From Gemmatimonadota bacterium (lineage in GTDB: Bacteria > Gemmatimonadota > Gemmatimonadetes > Longimicrobiales > Gaopeijiaceae): DNA of 64,000 nucleotides. The position numbers and the translations under genes are program-made. The first letter of the stretch is position 1. Each line of letters opens with the position of its first letter. Shown piece by piece: positions 6,931-15,739 of this stretch. Below the pieces are notes generated by a model that was not told where the DNA came from, searched no databases, and saw only the letters and a list, made by a program, of their open reading frames with translations. The stretch covers positions 1 to 64,000 of the forward strand of contig JAJDNC010000032.1 of the NCBI GenBank assembly GCA_022340865.1, written 5' to 3'.

Positions 6931-7875
6931 TCACAGGCGCCGGGCACCCTCCAGGTCGGGCGTCAACGCGAAGCCCAGGCAGTCGGCGCCGTCGTCCTCC
7001 GCGGCGAAGACCTCGCGCAGGGCGCGAGCGACGTCGTCCGCCGCCTCCGGCGGACACGCCGCTATGAGCCCGGAGCCCGAGCCGGAGATGGTGACGGCCC
7101 AGGCGCCGGCGTCGCGGCCGGCATCCATGGCGTCGGCCGCACCGGGGATCAACGGCAGTCGGTGGGGCACGTGCAGCTCGTCCTCGAATCCGATGCGGAT
7201 GAGCTCGGCGTCCGCTTCGGCCAGCCCCCGCGTCAACGCCACGAGCCGGCCCAGCCCCCCCACCGCCACCTCGTGTGCGACGGTCCGGGGAAGCGCCGCC
7301 CGGGCAGCCGAGGTGGACACCCCGGCCGCGGGCGCGGCATAGGCGAAACCCACCGCGGGCGACAGCGCGAGAGGGAGCGCCCGAGGGCCCGAGGGGTCGG
7401 GGACCACCGCCTGCAGTCCTCCGAACACGCACGGTGCCGCGTTGTCCCCGTGCCCCTCCCGGCGGACGGCCGCATGGAACGTCTCGATGCGGGAGACATC
7501 GAGCTCGAGGACGGCCCGGGCCAGGTCGTGGCCGGCCACCAGGGCGGCGGCGGAGGACCCGAGCCCCCGGGCCACGGGGATCTCGGAGCGCATCGTCAGC
7601 TCTCCGTCCAGGTCGGCTCCGGCACCGGCCATCACGTCCGAGAACGCCCACACCAGGAGGTCGTCTCCGTGGGTGGCGTCCGACCCGGTGGGCTCCGGGC
7701 CGCCGGCTCCGAGGTCGGCCAGGGTCCCGGCTCGGTACACGTGCAGCCCGTTGTCGCCGGGCCGGAAGTCCGCCTCGACGTAACGGTTCAGGGCCAGGCC
7801 GAGGACATCGAATCCCGAGCCCAGGTTCGAGGTGGAGCAGGGGACTCGAACCCGTGCGGCACGCCTCTCGATCAT
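6931..7875 (-). CDS. thrB: Homoserine kinase
   Basis: 314 residues, usual length for ThrB. It phosphorylates homoserine with ATP, the step before threonine synthase. GHMP-kinase marks are present: the N-terminal PCSTSNLGSGFDVLGLALN, the ATP-binding loop PVARGLGSSAAALVAG at about 100-115, and the C-terminal TISGSGSGLIA. The ATG at 7875 overlaps the thrC stop by four bases (ATGA), so the two are translationally coupled, with thrC first. Confidence 0.95.
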   Translation of the reverse strand: MIERRAARVRVPCSTSNLGSGFDVLGLALNRYVEADFRPGDNGLHVYRAGTLADLGAGGPEPTGSDATHGDDLLVWAFSDVMAGAGADLDGELTMRSEIPVARGLGSSAAALVAGHDLARAVLELDVSRIETFHAAVRREGHGDNAAPCVFGGLQAVVPDPSGPRALPLALSPAVGFAYAAPAAGVSTSAARAALPRTVAHEVAVGGLGRLVALTRGLAEADAELIRIGFEDELHVPHRLPLIPGAADAMDAGRDAGAWAVTISGSGSGLIAACPPEAADDVARALREVFAAEDDGADCLGFALTPDLEGARRL

Positions 7876-9203
7876 GCTGCGATCCCCTCCCTGAGAAGCT
7901 CGGCCAATGCCCGGTCGTCCACGTCGAGGCTCACCATGCGCTCGGGCCTCCGGAACGTCTCGCTCAACACCGCCGGTGGCGCCACCGACACGCCGGTGGC
8001 CTCCTCCACCACCGCCGGGAACTTCGCCGGATGCGCGGTGGCGAGCACCACCCGGGGCGACCCATCCACACCGGCTGCGGACACCTCGTCCATGGCCGAC
8101 CAGGCGACAGCCGTGTGCGGGTCCAGGAGCCGCCCGGTGCGCCGGTACACGTCCCCGATGCAGGCGCGCGTCTCGTCGTCGTCACGGGCGACGCCGCGCA
8201 CGTCGCCTCGCAGGCGACCGACGTCGTCTCCGTACATCCAGCGGATGCGCTCCAGGTTGCTGGGGTCTCCCACGTCCATGGCGTTGGACAGGCTCGGCAG
8301 CGAGGGCCGGGGTCGATACACGCCGGTCTCCAGGTAATCGACGAACGGGCGGTTGGGGTTGCATGCGGCGACGAATCCGGTCGTGGGCATGCCGGCGCGG
8401 TGCGCCAGGAGACCTGCGCACAGGTTGCCCAGATTCCCCGACGGCACCACGAAGGTCGCGGGTCGCTCGCGCCATCCCAGCCGCGCCGCCGCGTGAACGT
8501 AGTAGAAGGCCTGGGGCAGCAGCCGGCCCACGTTGATGGAGTTCGCGGAAGTGAGGCCGCACGCCTCGCCGAGGTCCCGGTCCGCGAAGGCGCCTTTCGC
8601 CAGGCGCTGGCAATCGTCGAAGGTACCTGCGACGGACACGGCGACGACGTTGTCGCCCAGTGTCGTCATCTGGCGGCGCTGCCCCTCGCTGATACCCTTC
8701 CGGGGAAACAGCACGACCACGCGGAAGCGCTCGATCCCGTGGAACGCGGCGGCTACCGCCCCTCCGGTGTCGCCGGAGGTCGCGACCAGCACCGTGCGCC
8801 GACCTTCGGCGCCGTCCAGCGCCGCCATGGCGCGGGCCATGAAGCGAGCACCCACGTCCTTGAAGGCGAGGCTGGGACCGTGGAAGAGCTCCAGCACGAA
8901 GACCCCGTCCTCCACCTCCACCAGCGGCACGTCGAAGTCCAGCGCTTCGGTGGTGATCCGGTGAAGCACGTCAGGGGGCAGCATATCGGCCAGCAACCGC
9001 TCTGCGGCCCAGAGGGCCGACTCGGGAAACGCGGTGTCGGTGGGCAGCGGCCGCAGGGGGCCGGAGCCACGACCCGGGAGGTCCCCGTCCAGACGTCCGA
9101 GCTCCGCCGGCACGTACAGCCCTCCATCGGGGGCGAGGCCCCGGAAGAGGGCCTCCGGGAAGGCGACGGATTCGGCGCCACGGGTGCTTCGGAACACGCT
9201 CAT
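7872..9203 (-). CDS. thrC: Threonine synthase
   Basis: 443 residues. A PLP enzyme that turns O-phosphohomoserine into threonine. The PLP lysine is K115 in GPSLAFKDVGARF, and the phosphate-binding loop ATSGDTGGAVA is at about 141-151. SGNLGNLCAG further on is also typical. The N-terminal RGLAPDGGLYVP is a hallmark of this family. It leads the thrC-thrB pair. The 114 bases between this gene and the S9 peptidase hold only that gene's terminator-like hairpin, so the promoter may lie there but is not clear. Confidence 0.96.
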   Translation of the reverse strand: MSVFRSTRGAESVAFPEALFRGLAPDGGLYVPAELGRLDGDLPGRGSGPLRPLPTDTAFPESALWAAERLLADMLPPDVLHRITTEALDFDVPLVEVEDGVFVLELFHGPSLAFKDVGARFMARAMAALDGAEGRRTVLVATSGDTGGAVAAAFHGIERFRVVVLFPRKGISEGQRRQMTTLGDNVVAVSVAGTFDDCQRLAKGAFADRDLGEACGLTSANSINVGRLLPQAFYYVHAAARLGWRERPATFVVPSGNLGNLCAGLLAHRAGMPTTGFVAACNPNRPFVDYLETGVYRPRPSLPSLSNAMDVGDPSNLERIRWMYGDDVGRLRGDVRGVARDDDETRACIGDVYRRTGRLLDPHTAVAWSAMDEVSAAGVDGSPRVVLATAHPAKFPAVVEEATGVSVAPPAVLSETFRRPERMVSLDVDDRALAELLREGIAA

Positions 9204-9267
9204 GGCGCCGAATCTAGCGGATCGCGGCGGCCTTGGAGTGCGACGGGGACACCGCGTGCCGAGTTCC

Positions 9268-9303
9268 GTGCGGGGCCCCCGGACGCGGCCGGGAGCCCCG
9301 CAC
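9268..9303 (-). terminator. Hairpin after the S9 peptidase gene
   Basis: 9-bp stem gtgcggggc/gccccgcac (9268-9276 with 9295-9303) around a GC-rich loop, 15 bases past the peptidase stop. There is no clear T run on either strand. Confidence 0.4.
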
Positions 9304-9317
9304 CCGTTCTCGTCGCT

Positions 9318-11990
9318 CTATCTGCCGCCGCCCGTCCGCCTGGCGCCGCCTGTCTCCGGATGCTCCACGTCGAGCTGGGTGATGTCGGCGCTCCACCGCG
9401 TGTCGCCCAGGAGGTTCTTCACGAAGTACTCGGCGCGTAGCCAGAACCAGTAGTCGCTCAGGTTGCCGTACCCGTGGCGGGCGTCGGGGAACGCGAAGAA
9501 GTCGAAGCGCTTGTTCGCCTTGATGAGCGCCAGGGCCATCCGGTACGTGTTGGACGGGTGCACATTGTTGTCCGCCGTCCCGGTGGTGAGCAGCAGGTGT
9601 CCCTTGAGGTTCTTCGCCAGCTCGGGGTTCGTGGCGATGGAGAACGCGAAGGACACCTGTCCGGAGTCGCTCACTTCCTCCTTCACGCCGTTCTGCGACT
9701 CGCCCCACCAGCGGTTGTAGATGGTGTTGTCGTGGTTCCCGGAGGACGACACGGCCACCTTGAAGAAGTCCGGGTAGACCAGCATGGCGGCGGTGGACAT
9801 GAAGCCGCCGCCGGAGTGGCCGTAGATGCCCACGCGGCCCTGGTCGATGTAAGGATGCCGCTCGGCAAGCTCCTCCACGGTGACCTTCTTGTCGGCGAGG
9901 CCGTAGTCGCGGAGGTTCCCGTACCCGTACCGGTGGTACCACAGGGAGCGGTCGGGATGGCCGCCGCGGTTGCCCACCGTGACGACGATGAACCCGAACT
10001 GCGCCAGCGCTTGCTCGTAGGCCGCGGTGGAGAAGGACTTGGCCACGGACTCGGTCTGCGGTCCGGGATACACGTACTCCACGATGGGATAGACCTTCGT
10101 GGAGTCGAAGTCGTACGGCTTGTACATCACCCCGTAGAGATCCGTGACCCCGTCGGCAGCCTTCACCTTGAACGGCTGGGGGAACTTGTAGCCGGCCCCC
10201 AGAAGCAGTGAGAAGTCCGCCTTCTCCAGGTCCATGATCTTCCGTCCGGTCTCGTCGTAGAGCACCGACGTGGGGACGGTATTCACCCTCGAGTAGTTGT
10301 CCACGAAGTAGTGCGCCGACTCCGACGTGGACGTGGCGTGATCGAAGTCGCCGGGGTCCAGGAGCTTGAGCCCCATCCCGTCCAGCCCCACCCGGTACGT
10401 GTGGCGGTAGTATGGATCCTCGCCCTGTTCGCGGTCGTTGGCGGTGAAGAGCAGGGTGCCTCTGGCTTCGTCGATTCCCTCGATGCCGTCCACGTGCCAC
10501 GGGCCCCGGGTGAGCTCGGCCTTCACGGCGCCGTCGGGGGTGATCCGGTAGAGGTGCGCCCACCCGTCCCGCTCGGACCACCAGACGAGATCGCCGTTCG
10601 CCAACCGCCACGGCGGCTGCTGCTCCTGGGTCACGTTCATCCGCTCCTGGATGACCGTGCGCACGGAATCGGTGGCGGGGTCGGCCACCATGACGTCGAT
10701 GCGGTGCAGGTCACGGCTGGCACGGTAGAAGTACAGCTCGTCGGATTTGTTCGAGAGCCACTTGGAGATCCGGGGCTCGGTGGATCCTCCGCCTCCGCCT
10801 CTGCCCCGCCCGAATCCACCGCCGCCGCGCTGATGCGGGTCGCGGTAGACCCCCATGGTCTCGTCCTTCCACGGCTTGTCGTCGACCTTCTTCATCTGCC
10901 GGGTCTGCATGTCGAAGACGTACAGCGTGGTCTGGGTGACGTTCTTCTCCCCGGGCATGTCGTACTTGTAGGTCTCGAGCTGGGGCCGCTTGTTGCCGGT
11001 GCTGTGGATCACCCACAGGTCCCCGACCTTGCGCTGGTCCTCGCGGGTGAGCGCGAAGTAGCGCGAGTCCCACGACCACGCGATGCCAGGGCGCTGCCGC
11101 CGGTCGAACTCCTTCTGGGTCTCCTCGTCATTCTCGCCACGTCCCTGGTTGCCCCAGCTGTAGTCCTTCTCGCCGTCGGTGGTGAGCTGGACCTCGTCCA
11201 CTTTCACCTTCCATCCGGCGCTGTCGGCGGCGGCGCCGGACTTACCCCGGCGGGCGTCGAGGATCTTCTCGTACTCCGAGTACTTCATCGCCCACAGGTT
11301 GAAGTGGCGGCTGAACACCACCCACTGCGTGTCGGGCGACACGCTGGCCCAGGCCGGATGGTTGTCCGGGGCCGTGTAGTGGTCCAGCAGCGTCAGCGTG
11401 TGAGTGGTCACGTCGTACTGGAAGTGCATGACCTGCTTGCGCGTCCGTGGCCGGCGCTGCCCACGGCCGCGGCCTCCCTGCTGCTGCTCGCCGACGACCG
11501 TATCCGCCTCCTGGATCTTCTCGTCCTGCGACGTCTGCACATCGAACTGGATGGTGTGGTCGTCGATGAAGCGGATGGTCTTGATGGGGAGGTGCTGGGC
11601 GTCCCACGGATCGTGCGTGATCCGGGTGAGCTCCGCGGCGATGCGGGCGTTGTCGAAGATCTCCCGCTTCGTGCCCCGGGCGGGATCGACGACGTACCAG
11701 GACGTGCCCTGCGTCGTCTCCCACTGGTACCAGAACTTGTCGCCGTGCTGGATCCAGTGCGGTGACACCGTGGTGCTCTTGAGAAGGTCGCGGATCTTGT
11801 ACGGAGCGAAGCGCGCGGCGAGCTCGTAGTTGGCCGAGCCGGGTCCGCCCACCAGCTTGCGCACGGCGGCGGACTGAACCTGCGCCGCCAGGGACGTCGG
11901 CGACACGGTTCCGGGCGCGACGACCAATGCGGCGATCAGCCCGACGAGCGCCAGCCGGCGGAACGGCACGACGCGAGGGATGCGGTTCAT
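9318..11990 (-). CDS. Secreted S9-family prolyl oligopeptidase (DPP4-like)
   Basis: 890 residues. I chose the ATG at 11990 because it opens a signal peptide (basic start, then LALVGLIAALVVAPGTV and LAAQV cleavage region). A beta-propeller part (about 50-620) is followed by an alpha/beta hydrolase domain. The catalytic serine lies in YGHSGGG (about S726), aspartate in TADNNV (about D807) and histidine in DARHGYG (about H839), the order expected for dipeptidyl peptidase IV relatives. The propeller has a Gly/Arg-rich insert near residue 410 (FGRGRGGGGGS) that is probably a flexible loop. It should cleave peptides in the periplasm or outside the cell. It is transcribed alone. Confidence 0.9.
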   Translation of the reverse strand: MNRIPRVVPFRRLALVGLIAALVVAPGTVSPTSLAAQVQSAAVRKLVGGPGSANYELAARFAPYKIRDLLKSTTVSPHWIQHGDKFWYQWETTQGTSWYVVDPARGTKREIFDNARIAAELTRITHDPWDAQHLPIKTIRFIDDHTIQFDVQTSQDEKIQEADTVVGEQQQGGRGRGQRRPRTRKQVMHFQYDVTTHTLTLLDHYTAPDNHPAWASVSPDTQWVVFSRHFNLWAMKYSEYEKILDARRGKSGAAADSAGWKVKVDEVQLTTDGEKDYSWGNQGRGENDEETQKEFDRRQRPGIAWSWDSRYFALTREDQRKVGDLWVIHSTGNKRPQLETYKYDMPGEKNVTQTTLYVFDMQTRQMKKVDDKPWKDETMGVYRDPHQRGGGGFGRGRGGGGGSTEPRISKWLSNKSDELYFYRASRDLHRIDVMVADPATDSVRTVIQERMNVTQEQQPPWRLANGDLVWWSERDGWAHLYRITPDGAVKAELTRGPWHVDGIEGIDEARGTLLFTANDREQGEDPYYRHTYRVGLDGMGLKLLDPGDFDHATSTSESAHYFVDNYSRVNTVPTSVLYDETGRKIMDLEKADFSLLLGAGYKFPQPFKVKAADGVTDLYGVMYKPYDFDSTKVYPIVEYVYPGPQTESVAKSFSTAAYEQALAQFGFIVVTVGNRGGHPDRSLWYHRYGYGNLRDYGLADKKVTVEELAERHPYIDQGRVGIYGHSGGGFMSTAAMLVYPDFFKVAVSSSGNHDNTIYNRWWGESQNGVKEEVSDSGQVSFAFSIATNPELAKNLKGHLLLTTGTADNNVHPSNTYRMALALIKANKRFDFFAFPDARHGYGNLSDYWFWLRAEYFVKNLLGDTRWSADITQLDVEHPETGGARRTGGGR

Positions 11991-12117
11991 GGAAGCCTCT
12001 CGGTAGAGCGGTGGGGGAAGGGCTCGGTCAAGAGGAGGCCTCCGGCTCCGTCCGGCAATGGGTGCGGCGCAGGCCGGGGAGCGGCGACGGCGACGGTGGG
12101 TGACCCTCCAAACGGAA

Positions 12118-12147
12118 GGCGCCGGCACCCCGGGGGGCGCCGGCGCC
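12118..12147 (-). terminator. Terminator of the H1-like gene
   Basis: 9-bp stem ggcgccggc/gccggcgcc (12118-12126 with 12139-12147). On the minus strand it is followed by TTCCGTTTGG. It lies 25 bases past the H1-like stop. Confidence 0.5.
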
Positions 12148-12172
12148 AAGACCGCACCGCGACGCGTGAGGC

Positions 12173-12643
12173 CTACTTCCTCTTCCTGGCCTTCTTCGCG
12201 CCCTTCTTGGCGGACTTCTTGGCCGCCTTCTTCGCACCCTTCTTGGCCGCCTTCCTCACGGTCTTCTTCGCGGCTCTCTTCCTGGCGGGCTTCCGCGCCT
12301 TCTTGGCTGCCTTCCTCTTGGCGGGCTTCCGCGCCTTCTTGGCTGCCTTCTTCTTGGCGGGCTTCCGCGCCTTCTTCGTCGCCTTCTTCTTGGCGGGCTT
12401 CCGCGCCTTCTTGGCCGCCTTCTTCTTGGCGGGCTTCCGCGCCTTCTTCACGGGCGCCTTTCTCGCCGACTTCTTGGCGGGACGCTTCTTCGCGCCGGCC
12501 GCCTTTTTGGCGGGCTTGCGCGCGCTCTTCCGCGCCTTCTTCGCCGCCTTTCTCTTGGCGGGCTTCCGCGCCTTCTTGGCCGCCTTCTTCTTGGCGGGCC
12601 TCTTGGCTGCGGCCTTTCTGGTTGCCTTCTTCTTGGTCGCCAC
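12173..12643 (-). CDS. Histone H1-like Lys/Ala/Pro-rich DNA-binding protein
   Basis: 156 residues from a GTG start at 12643 with ggagg 7 bases upstream. Nearly the whole chain is made of Lys, Ala, Arg and Pro in repeats of the type AAKKARKPAKK, with no folded domain. Such tails occur in bacterial H1-like proteins and in AlgP, and bind DNA or RNA non-specifically; a role in nucleoid compaction is the likely one. The repeats are visible at the DNA level, so copy number may vary between strains. The gene is divergent from the SprT-like gene and a long inverted repeat lies in the space between. An ATG farther upstream (12877) is open but has a different composition and poorer support. Confidence 0.8.
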   Translation of the reverse strand: MATKKKATRKAAAKRPAKKKAAKKARKPAKRKAAKKARKSARKPAKKAAGAKKRPAKKSARKAPVKKARKPAKKKAAKKARKPAKKKATKKARKPAKKKAAKKARKPAKRKAAKKARKPARKRAAKKTVRKAAKKGAKKAAKKSAKKGAKKARKRK

Positions 12644-12936
12644 GATTCGCCTCCGGAAGCAGGGTACGACCAGTTGAAGTTCGCGAACGACATCTATGTA
12701 GTGCGTTTCTTCGGAAGAACGCAATAGCTTCGATACGAAGAAACACAAGATGTCGTACCATGCTTCTCGAGGGAGCACGACGGACTGCGTACCTCGAGGC
12801 CTCTCCACCTCCTCCCTGGACGATCCCATCATGACGTTCCGAGGGGGGGTGCGCGACACGTCGCGAGGCCCCATCATTCAGCGCCGACCTGTCCCTTCCG
12901 GCGAGACCACCACCCTCGGTTCAGAACGATCTCCCG
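12644..12936. other. Divergent intergenic region with nested inverted repeat
   Basis: Holds the likely promoters of the H1-like (minus) and SprT-like (plus) genes. An imperfect inverted repeat spans 12688-12755: arms cgacatct/agatgtcg (12688-12695 with 12748-12755) and gtttcttcg/cgaagaaac (12705-12713 with 12736-12744), with a small inner gaag/cttc stem. The region is richer in A and T than its surroundings. Confidence 0.6.
12695..12724 (-). promoter_or_regulatory. Candidate promoter of the H1-like gene, inside the inverted repeat
   Basis: On the minus strand, TTGCGT (12719-12724) and TACATA (12695-12700) are 18 bases apart. Both boxes fall within the inverted repeat at 12688-12755, so a protein bound there, or the structure itself, could control transcription. 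Confidence 0.4.
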
Positions 12937-13728
12937 ATGCGCGTCCGTTCCAGTGAAGAGTTCCTGCGCGAGCTGAAGGCGCGCGGCGCGCGCCGCCTCA
13001 AGACCGTGAGATTCCGGGCCAATCGCAGCACGATCTGGTCTCTCACGCAGGACGCCACGGTGCTCAACCTGCACGTGGCGTACCGACGTGCGCCGAGCGG
13101 TATCCTCGATGCATTCGCGACCATCGTACGGGGAAGGGGCTATCGCACGGCCGCGGTGAAGGAGGCGGCCGAGCGCGTGCGCAACTGGGGAGGTCTCGAC
13201 CCCGTGATGGAGGCGGTGCGCGCGTCGCACGCCCAGCGCGCGAGGCGGGCCGTGCGCCGCTGTGCCGACGACGCCCAGGTCACGCACTGCTGTGCGACGC
13301 CGGCGCAGCGCGCCTACCTGCGGGCGCTCTACAGGTATCTGAACCAGTCGCGCTTCGACGGCCTGCTCCCGAAGGACGTGCCGGTGCGTCTCAGCAACCG
13401 GATGTCGACGTCGCTGGGACACATCGTCCCGGGGCGGGATCGCGCCCGCGGTCGGTTCGTCGTGGAGCTCGCCCTCAACGTGGACCTGATGCTCGAGGGA
13501 AACGGCGCCGAGCGCATGGACACGCTCCTGCACGAGATGGCGCACATCGCGGACTGGCTCTTCGACAACCAGTACGGACACGGTGACAGCTGGCGCAAAT
13601 GGGCACGCCACGCGGGCTGCCGGGCGGAGACGAAGTACGACCGTCCGGTGGTGCGCCGGCGCCGGCGGACGCAACAGATTACACGGGTCCCGCCCCTGCC
13701 CCTCGCCCTCCGCAGACAGGCGGCGTAG
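12937..13728 (+). CDS. SprT-like zinc metalloprotease domain protein
   Basis: 263 residues. The zinc motif is HEMAH at 199-203 with the third histidine at about 215 in HGDSWRKWA, the pattern of SprT/Spartan-like proteases. The N-terminal 120 residues are basic and contain no known domain. Eukaryotic relatives cleave proteins cross-linked to DNA; the bacterial role is not settled. The end is very basic (RRRRRTQ), fitting nucleic-acid contact, as does the neighbouring H1-like gene. The start ATG at 12937 has only a weak ribosome-binding site. It converges on tkt with 10 bases between stops. Confidence 0.8.
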   Translation: MRVRSSEEFLRELKARGARRLKTVRFRANRSTIWSLTQDATVLNLHVAYRRAPSGILDAFATIVRGRGYRTAAVKEAAERVRNWGGLDPVMEAVRASHAQRARRAVRRCADDAQVTHCCATPAQRAYLRALYRYLNQSRFDGLLPKDVPVRLSNRMSTSLGHIVPGRDRARGRFVVELALNVDLMLEGNGAERMDTLLHEMAHIADWLFDNQYGHGDSWRKWARHAGCRAETKYDRPVVRRRRRTQQITRVPPLPLALRRQAA

Positions 13729-13738
13729 CAGCGTCCGG

Positions 13739-15739
13739 TTACGGATCCAGCAGGTTGCGCGCTGCTTCCACCACCGCGTCCACGGTGATGCCGAACTCCC
13801 GGTAGAGGACGTCGGCGGGTGCCGACGCGCCGAAGTGGTCCAGACCGACGGAACGACCCTGGCTGCCCACCCAGCGCTCCCACCCGAAGGTGGTCGCCGC
13901 CTCCACCGAGACGCGCGCCGTCAAGGTGGGCGGCAGGACCCGATATCGGTACGAGGCGCTCTGCTCCTCGAAGAGGCGCCAGCTCGGCAGGCTCACCACC
14001 CGGGTCGGCACGCCGTCGGCCTCCAGGCGCTCCCTGGCCTCCATCGCCAACCCGAGCTCGCTGCCGCTGGCCATGAGGATCACCGTAGGCGTGCCCCCTG
14101 CGGCTTCCGCGAGGATGTATCCGCCACGCCGTAGCCCATCCGCGGGCGCGAGGATCTTCCGGTCCAGGATGGCAACCTTCTGCCGTGACAGAGCCATGAA
14201 GCTCGGGCCGTTGCGCTCCATCGCGACCTTCCACGCCTCGGCGGTCTCGGCGGCGTCCCCGGGGCGGAGATCGAGGAGGTTGGGCACCGCCCGCAACGCT
14301 GCGAGGTGCTCGACGGGCTGGTGCGTGGGCCCGTCCTCACCGAGGCCGATGGAGTCGTGCGTGAACACGTACGTCACGGGCCGTCCCATGAGCGCCGCGA
14401 GGCGGATGGCAGGCCGCATGTAGTCGGAGAAGACCAGGAACGTCCCGCCGAACGGCCGCACGCCGCCGTGGAGCGACATGCCGTTGAGGACGGCTCCCAT
14501 CGCGTGCTCGCGAATGCCGAAGTGGGCCACGCGACCACCGGGCGTATCCGCGAGCAGGTCCTTCGCGCCCTCGATGGCCGTCTTGTTGGAGGGGCTGAGG
14601 TCGGCGGATCCGCCCACCAGGTTCGGGATGCGCTTGGCGAGTCCCTGGATGACCTTTCCCGACCAATTTCGGGTCGCGTCGGCCTTCTCCACCTGCGTCA
14701 GGTCGGGGACGCCGTCCTCCCATCCCTTGGGGAGCCTCCCGGACACCATCGCCTCGAACTCCGAGGCCTCGTCCGGGAACTCCGTCCGGTAGATGGCCAG
14801 CCGCGCGCGCCACGCATCCGTCATGCGCTCGCCCCTGCGCGCGCAGGCCTGCCAGTGCTCGCGGGCCACGGGATCCACCCAGAACGGCTCCAGCGAGGGA
14901 TAGCCCAGGTTCTTCTTGGTGGAGCTGATCTCGTCCCGGCCCAGTGGGGATCCGTGGGCGGCAGGGTTTCCGGCCATGCCCGGGCTTCCCCAGGCGATGG
15001 TCGTGCGCAGCACGACGAGGGTAGGGCGCTCGGTCTCGCGCTTCGCCTCCTCCAGGGCCAGATCCATGGCCTCGAGGTCGTTGCCGTCGTGGACGTGGAC
15101 GACGTGCCAGCCGTACCCCTCGAAGCGCTTCTCCTCGTCGGTGGACGTGGCCAACCGGGTGTTGCCTTCGATGGTGATGCGGTTGTCGTCCCAGATCCAG
15201 ATGAGCCGACCCAGCTTCTGGTGTCCTGCCAGCGCCGCGGCCTCGTGGGAGATCCCCTCCATGAGGTCGCCGTCGGAGCAGAGGGCATACGTCCAGTGGT
15301 GGACGATCTCGTGCCCGGGGCGGTTGAAGCGGCCGGCCAGCCATCGCTCGGCCAGCGCCATGCCGACGCTCATGGCTACGCCCTGTCCCAACGGACCCGT
15401 GGTGGTCTCCACGCCCGGCGTGTGCCCGAACTCGGGGTGGCCGGGCGTAGGCGAGCCCCACTGCCGGAAGCTCCGGATGTCGTCCTCCGAGACATCGTAG
15501 CCGCTCAGGTGCAGCAGCGAGTAGAGGAGCATCGACGCGTGGCCGCAGGAGAGCACGAAGCGGTCGCGGTCCGGCCACGCGGGGTTGGACGGGTCGTGGC
15601 GGAGGTGGCGGTGGAAGAGCACGTACCCCATGGGAGCCAGGGCCATGGGCGTGCCCGGGTGTCCCGAGTTGGCTTTCTGCACCGCGTCCATGGACAGGAC
15701 GCGAACGGCGTCGATGGCCAGCTTCTCGATGTTCGTCAT
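13739..15739 (-). CDS. tkt: Transketolase
   Basis: 666 residues, full length for a bacterial transketolase. It moves two-carbon units between sugar phosphates in the pentose phosphate pathway using thiamine diphosphate. Seen are the N-terminal [11 protein letters not shown], the [10 protein letters not shown] loop, the diphosphate-binding [16 protein letters not shown], and the pyrimidine-domain stretch [11 protein letters not shown]. The ATG overlaps the leuS stop in ATGA, so it is the second gene of a leuS-tkt operon. Confidence 0.96.
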   Translation of the reverse strand: MTNIEKLAIDAVRVLSMDAVQKANSGHPGTPMALAPMGYVLFHRHLRHDPSNPAWPDRDRFVLSCGHASMLLYSLLHLSGYDVSEDDIRSFRQWGSPTPGHPEFGHTPGVETTTGPLGQGVAMSVGMALAERWLAGRFNRPGHEIVHHWTYALCSDGDLMEGISHEAAALAGHQKLGRLIWIWDDNRITIEGNTRLATSTDEEKRFEGYGWHVVHVHDGNDLEAMDLALEEAKRETERPTLVVLRTTIAWGSPGMAGNPAAHGSPLGRDEISSTKKNLGYPSLEPFWVDPVAREHWQACARRGERMTDAWRARLAIYRTEFPDEASEFEAMVSGRLPKGWEDGVPDLTQVEKADATRNWSGKVIQGLAKRIPNLVGGSADLSPSNKTAIEGAKDLLADTPGGRVAHFGIREHAMGAVLNGMSLHGGVRPFGGTFLVFSDYMRPAIRLAALMGRPVTYVFTHDSIGLGEDGPTHQPVEHLAALRAVPNLLDLRPGDAAETAEAWKVAMERNGPSFMALSRQKVAILDRKILAPADGLRRGGYILAEAAGGTPTVILMASGSELGLAMEARERLEADGVPTRVVSLPSWRLFEEQSASYRYRVLPPTLTARVSVEAATTFGWERWVGSQGRSVGLDHFGASAPADVLYREFGITVDAVVEAARNLLDP

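Noticed and set aside
7275..9440. Long plus-strand frame opposite thrB and thrC
   Set aside because: Composition is Arg/Pro/His/Gly-rich, typical of an antisense shadow in G+C-rich DNA; no motifs.
9318..12761. One long open frame of more than 1100 codons through the S9 peptidase gene and beyond its start
   Set aside because: Only the part from 11990 reads as the peptidase with signal peptide. The extension lies in a different frame of the H1-like gene and is low-complexity.
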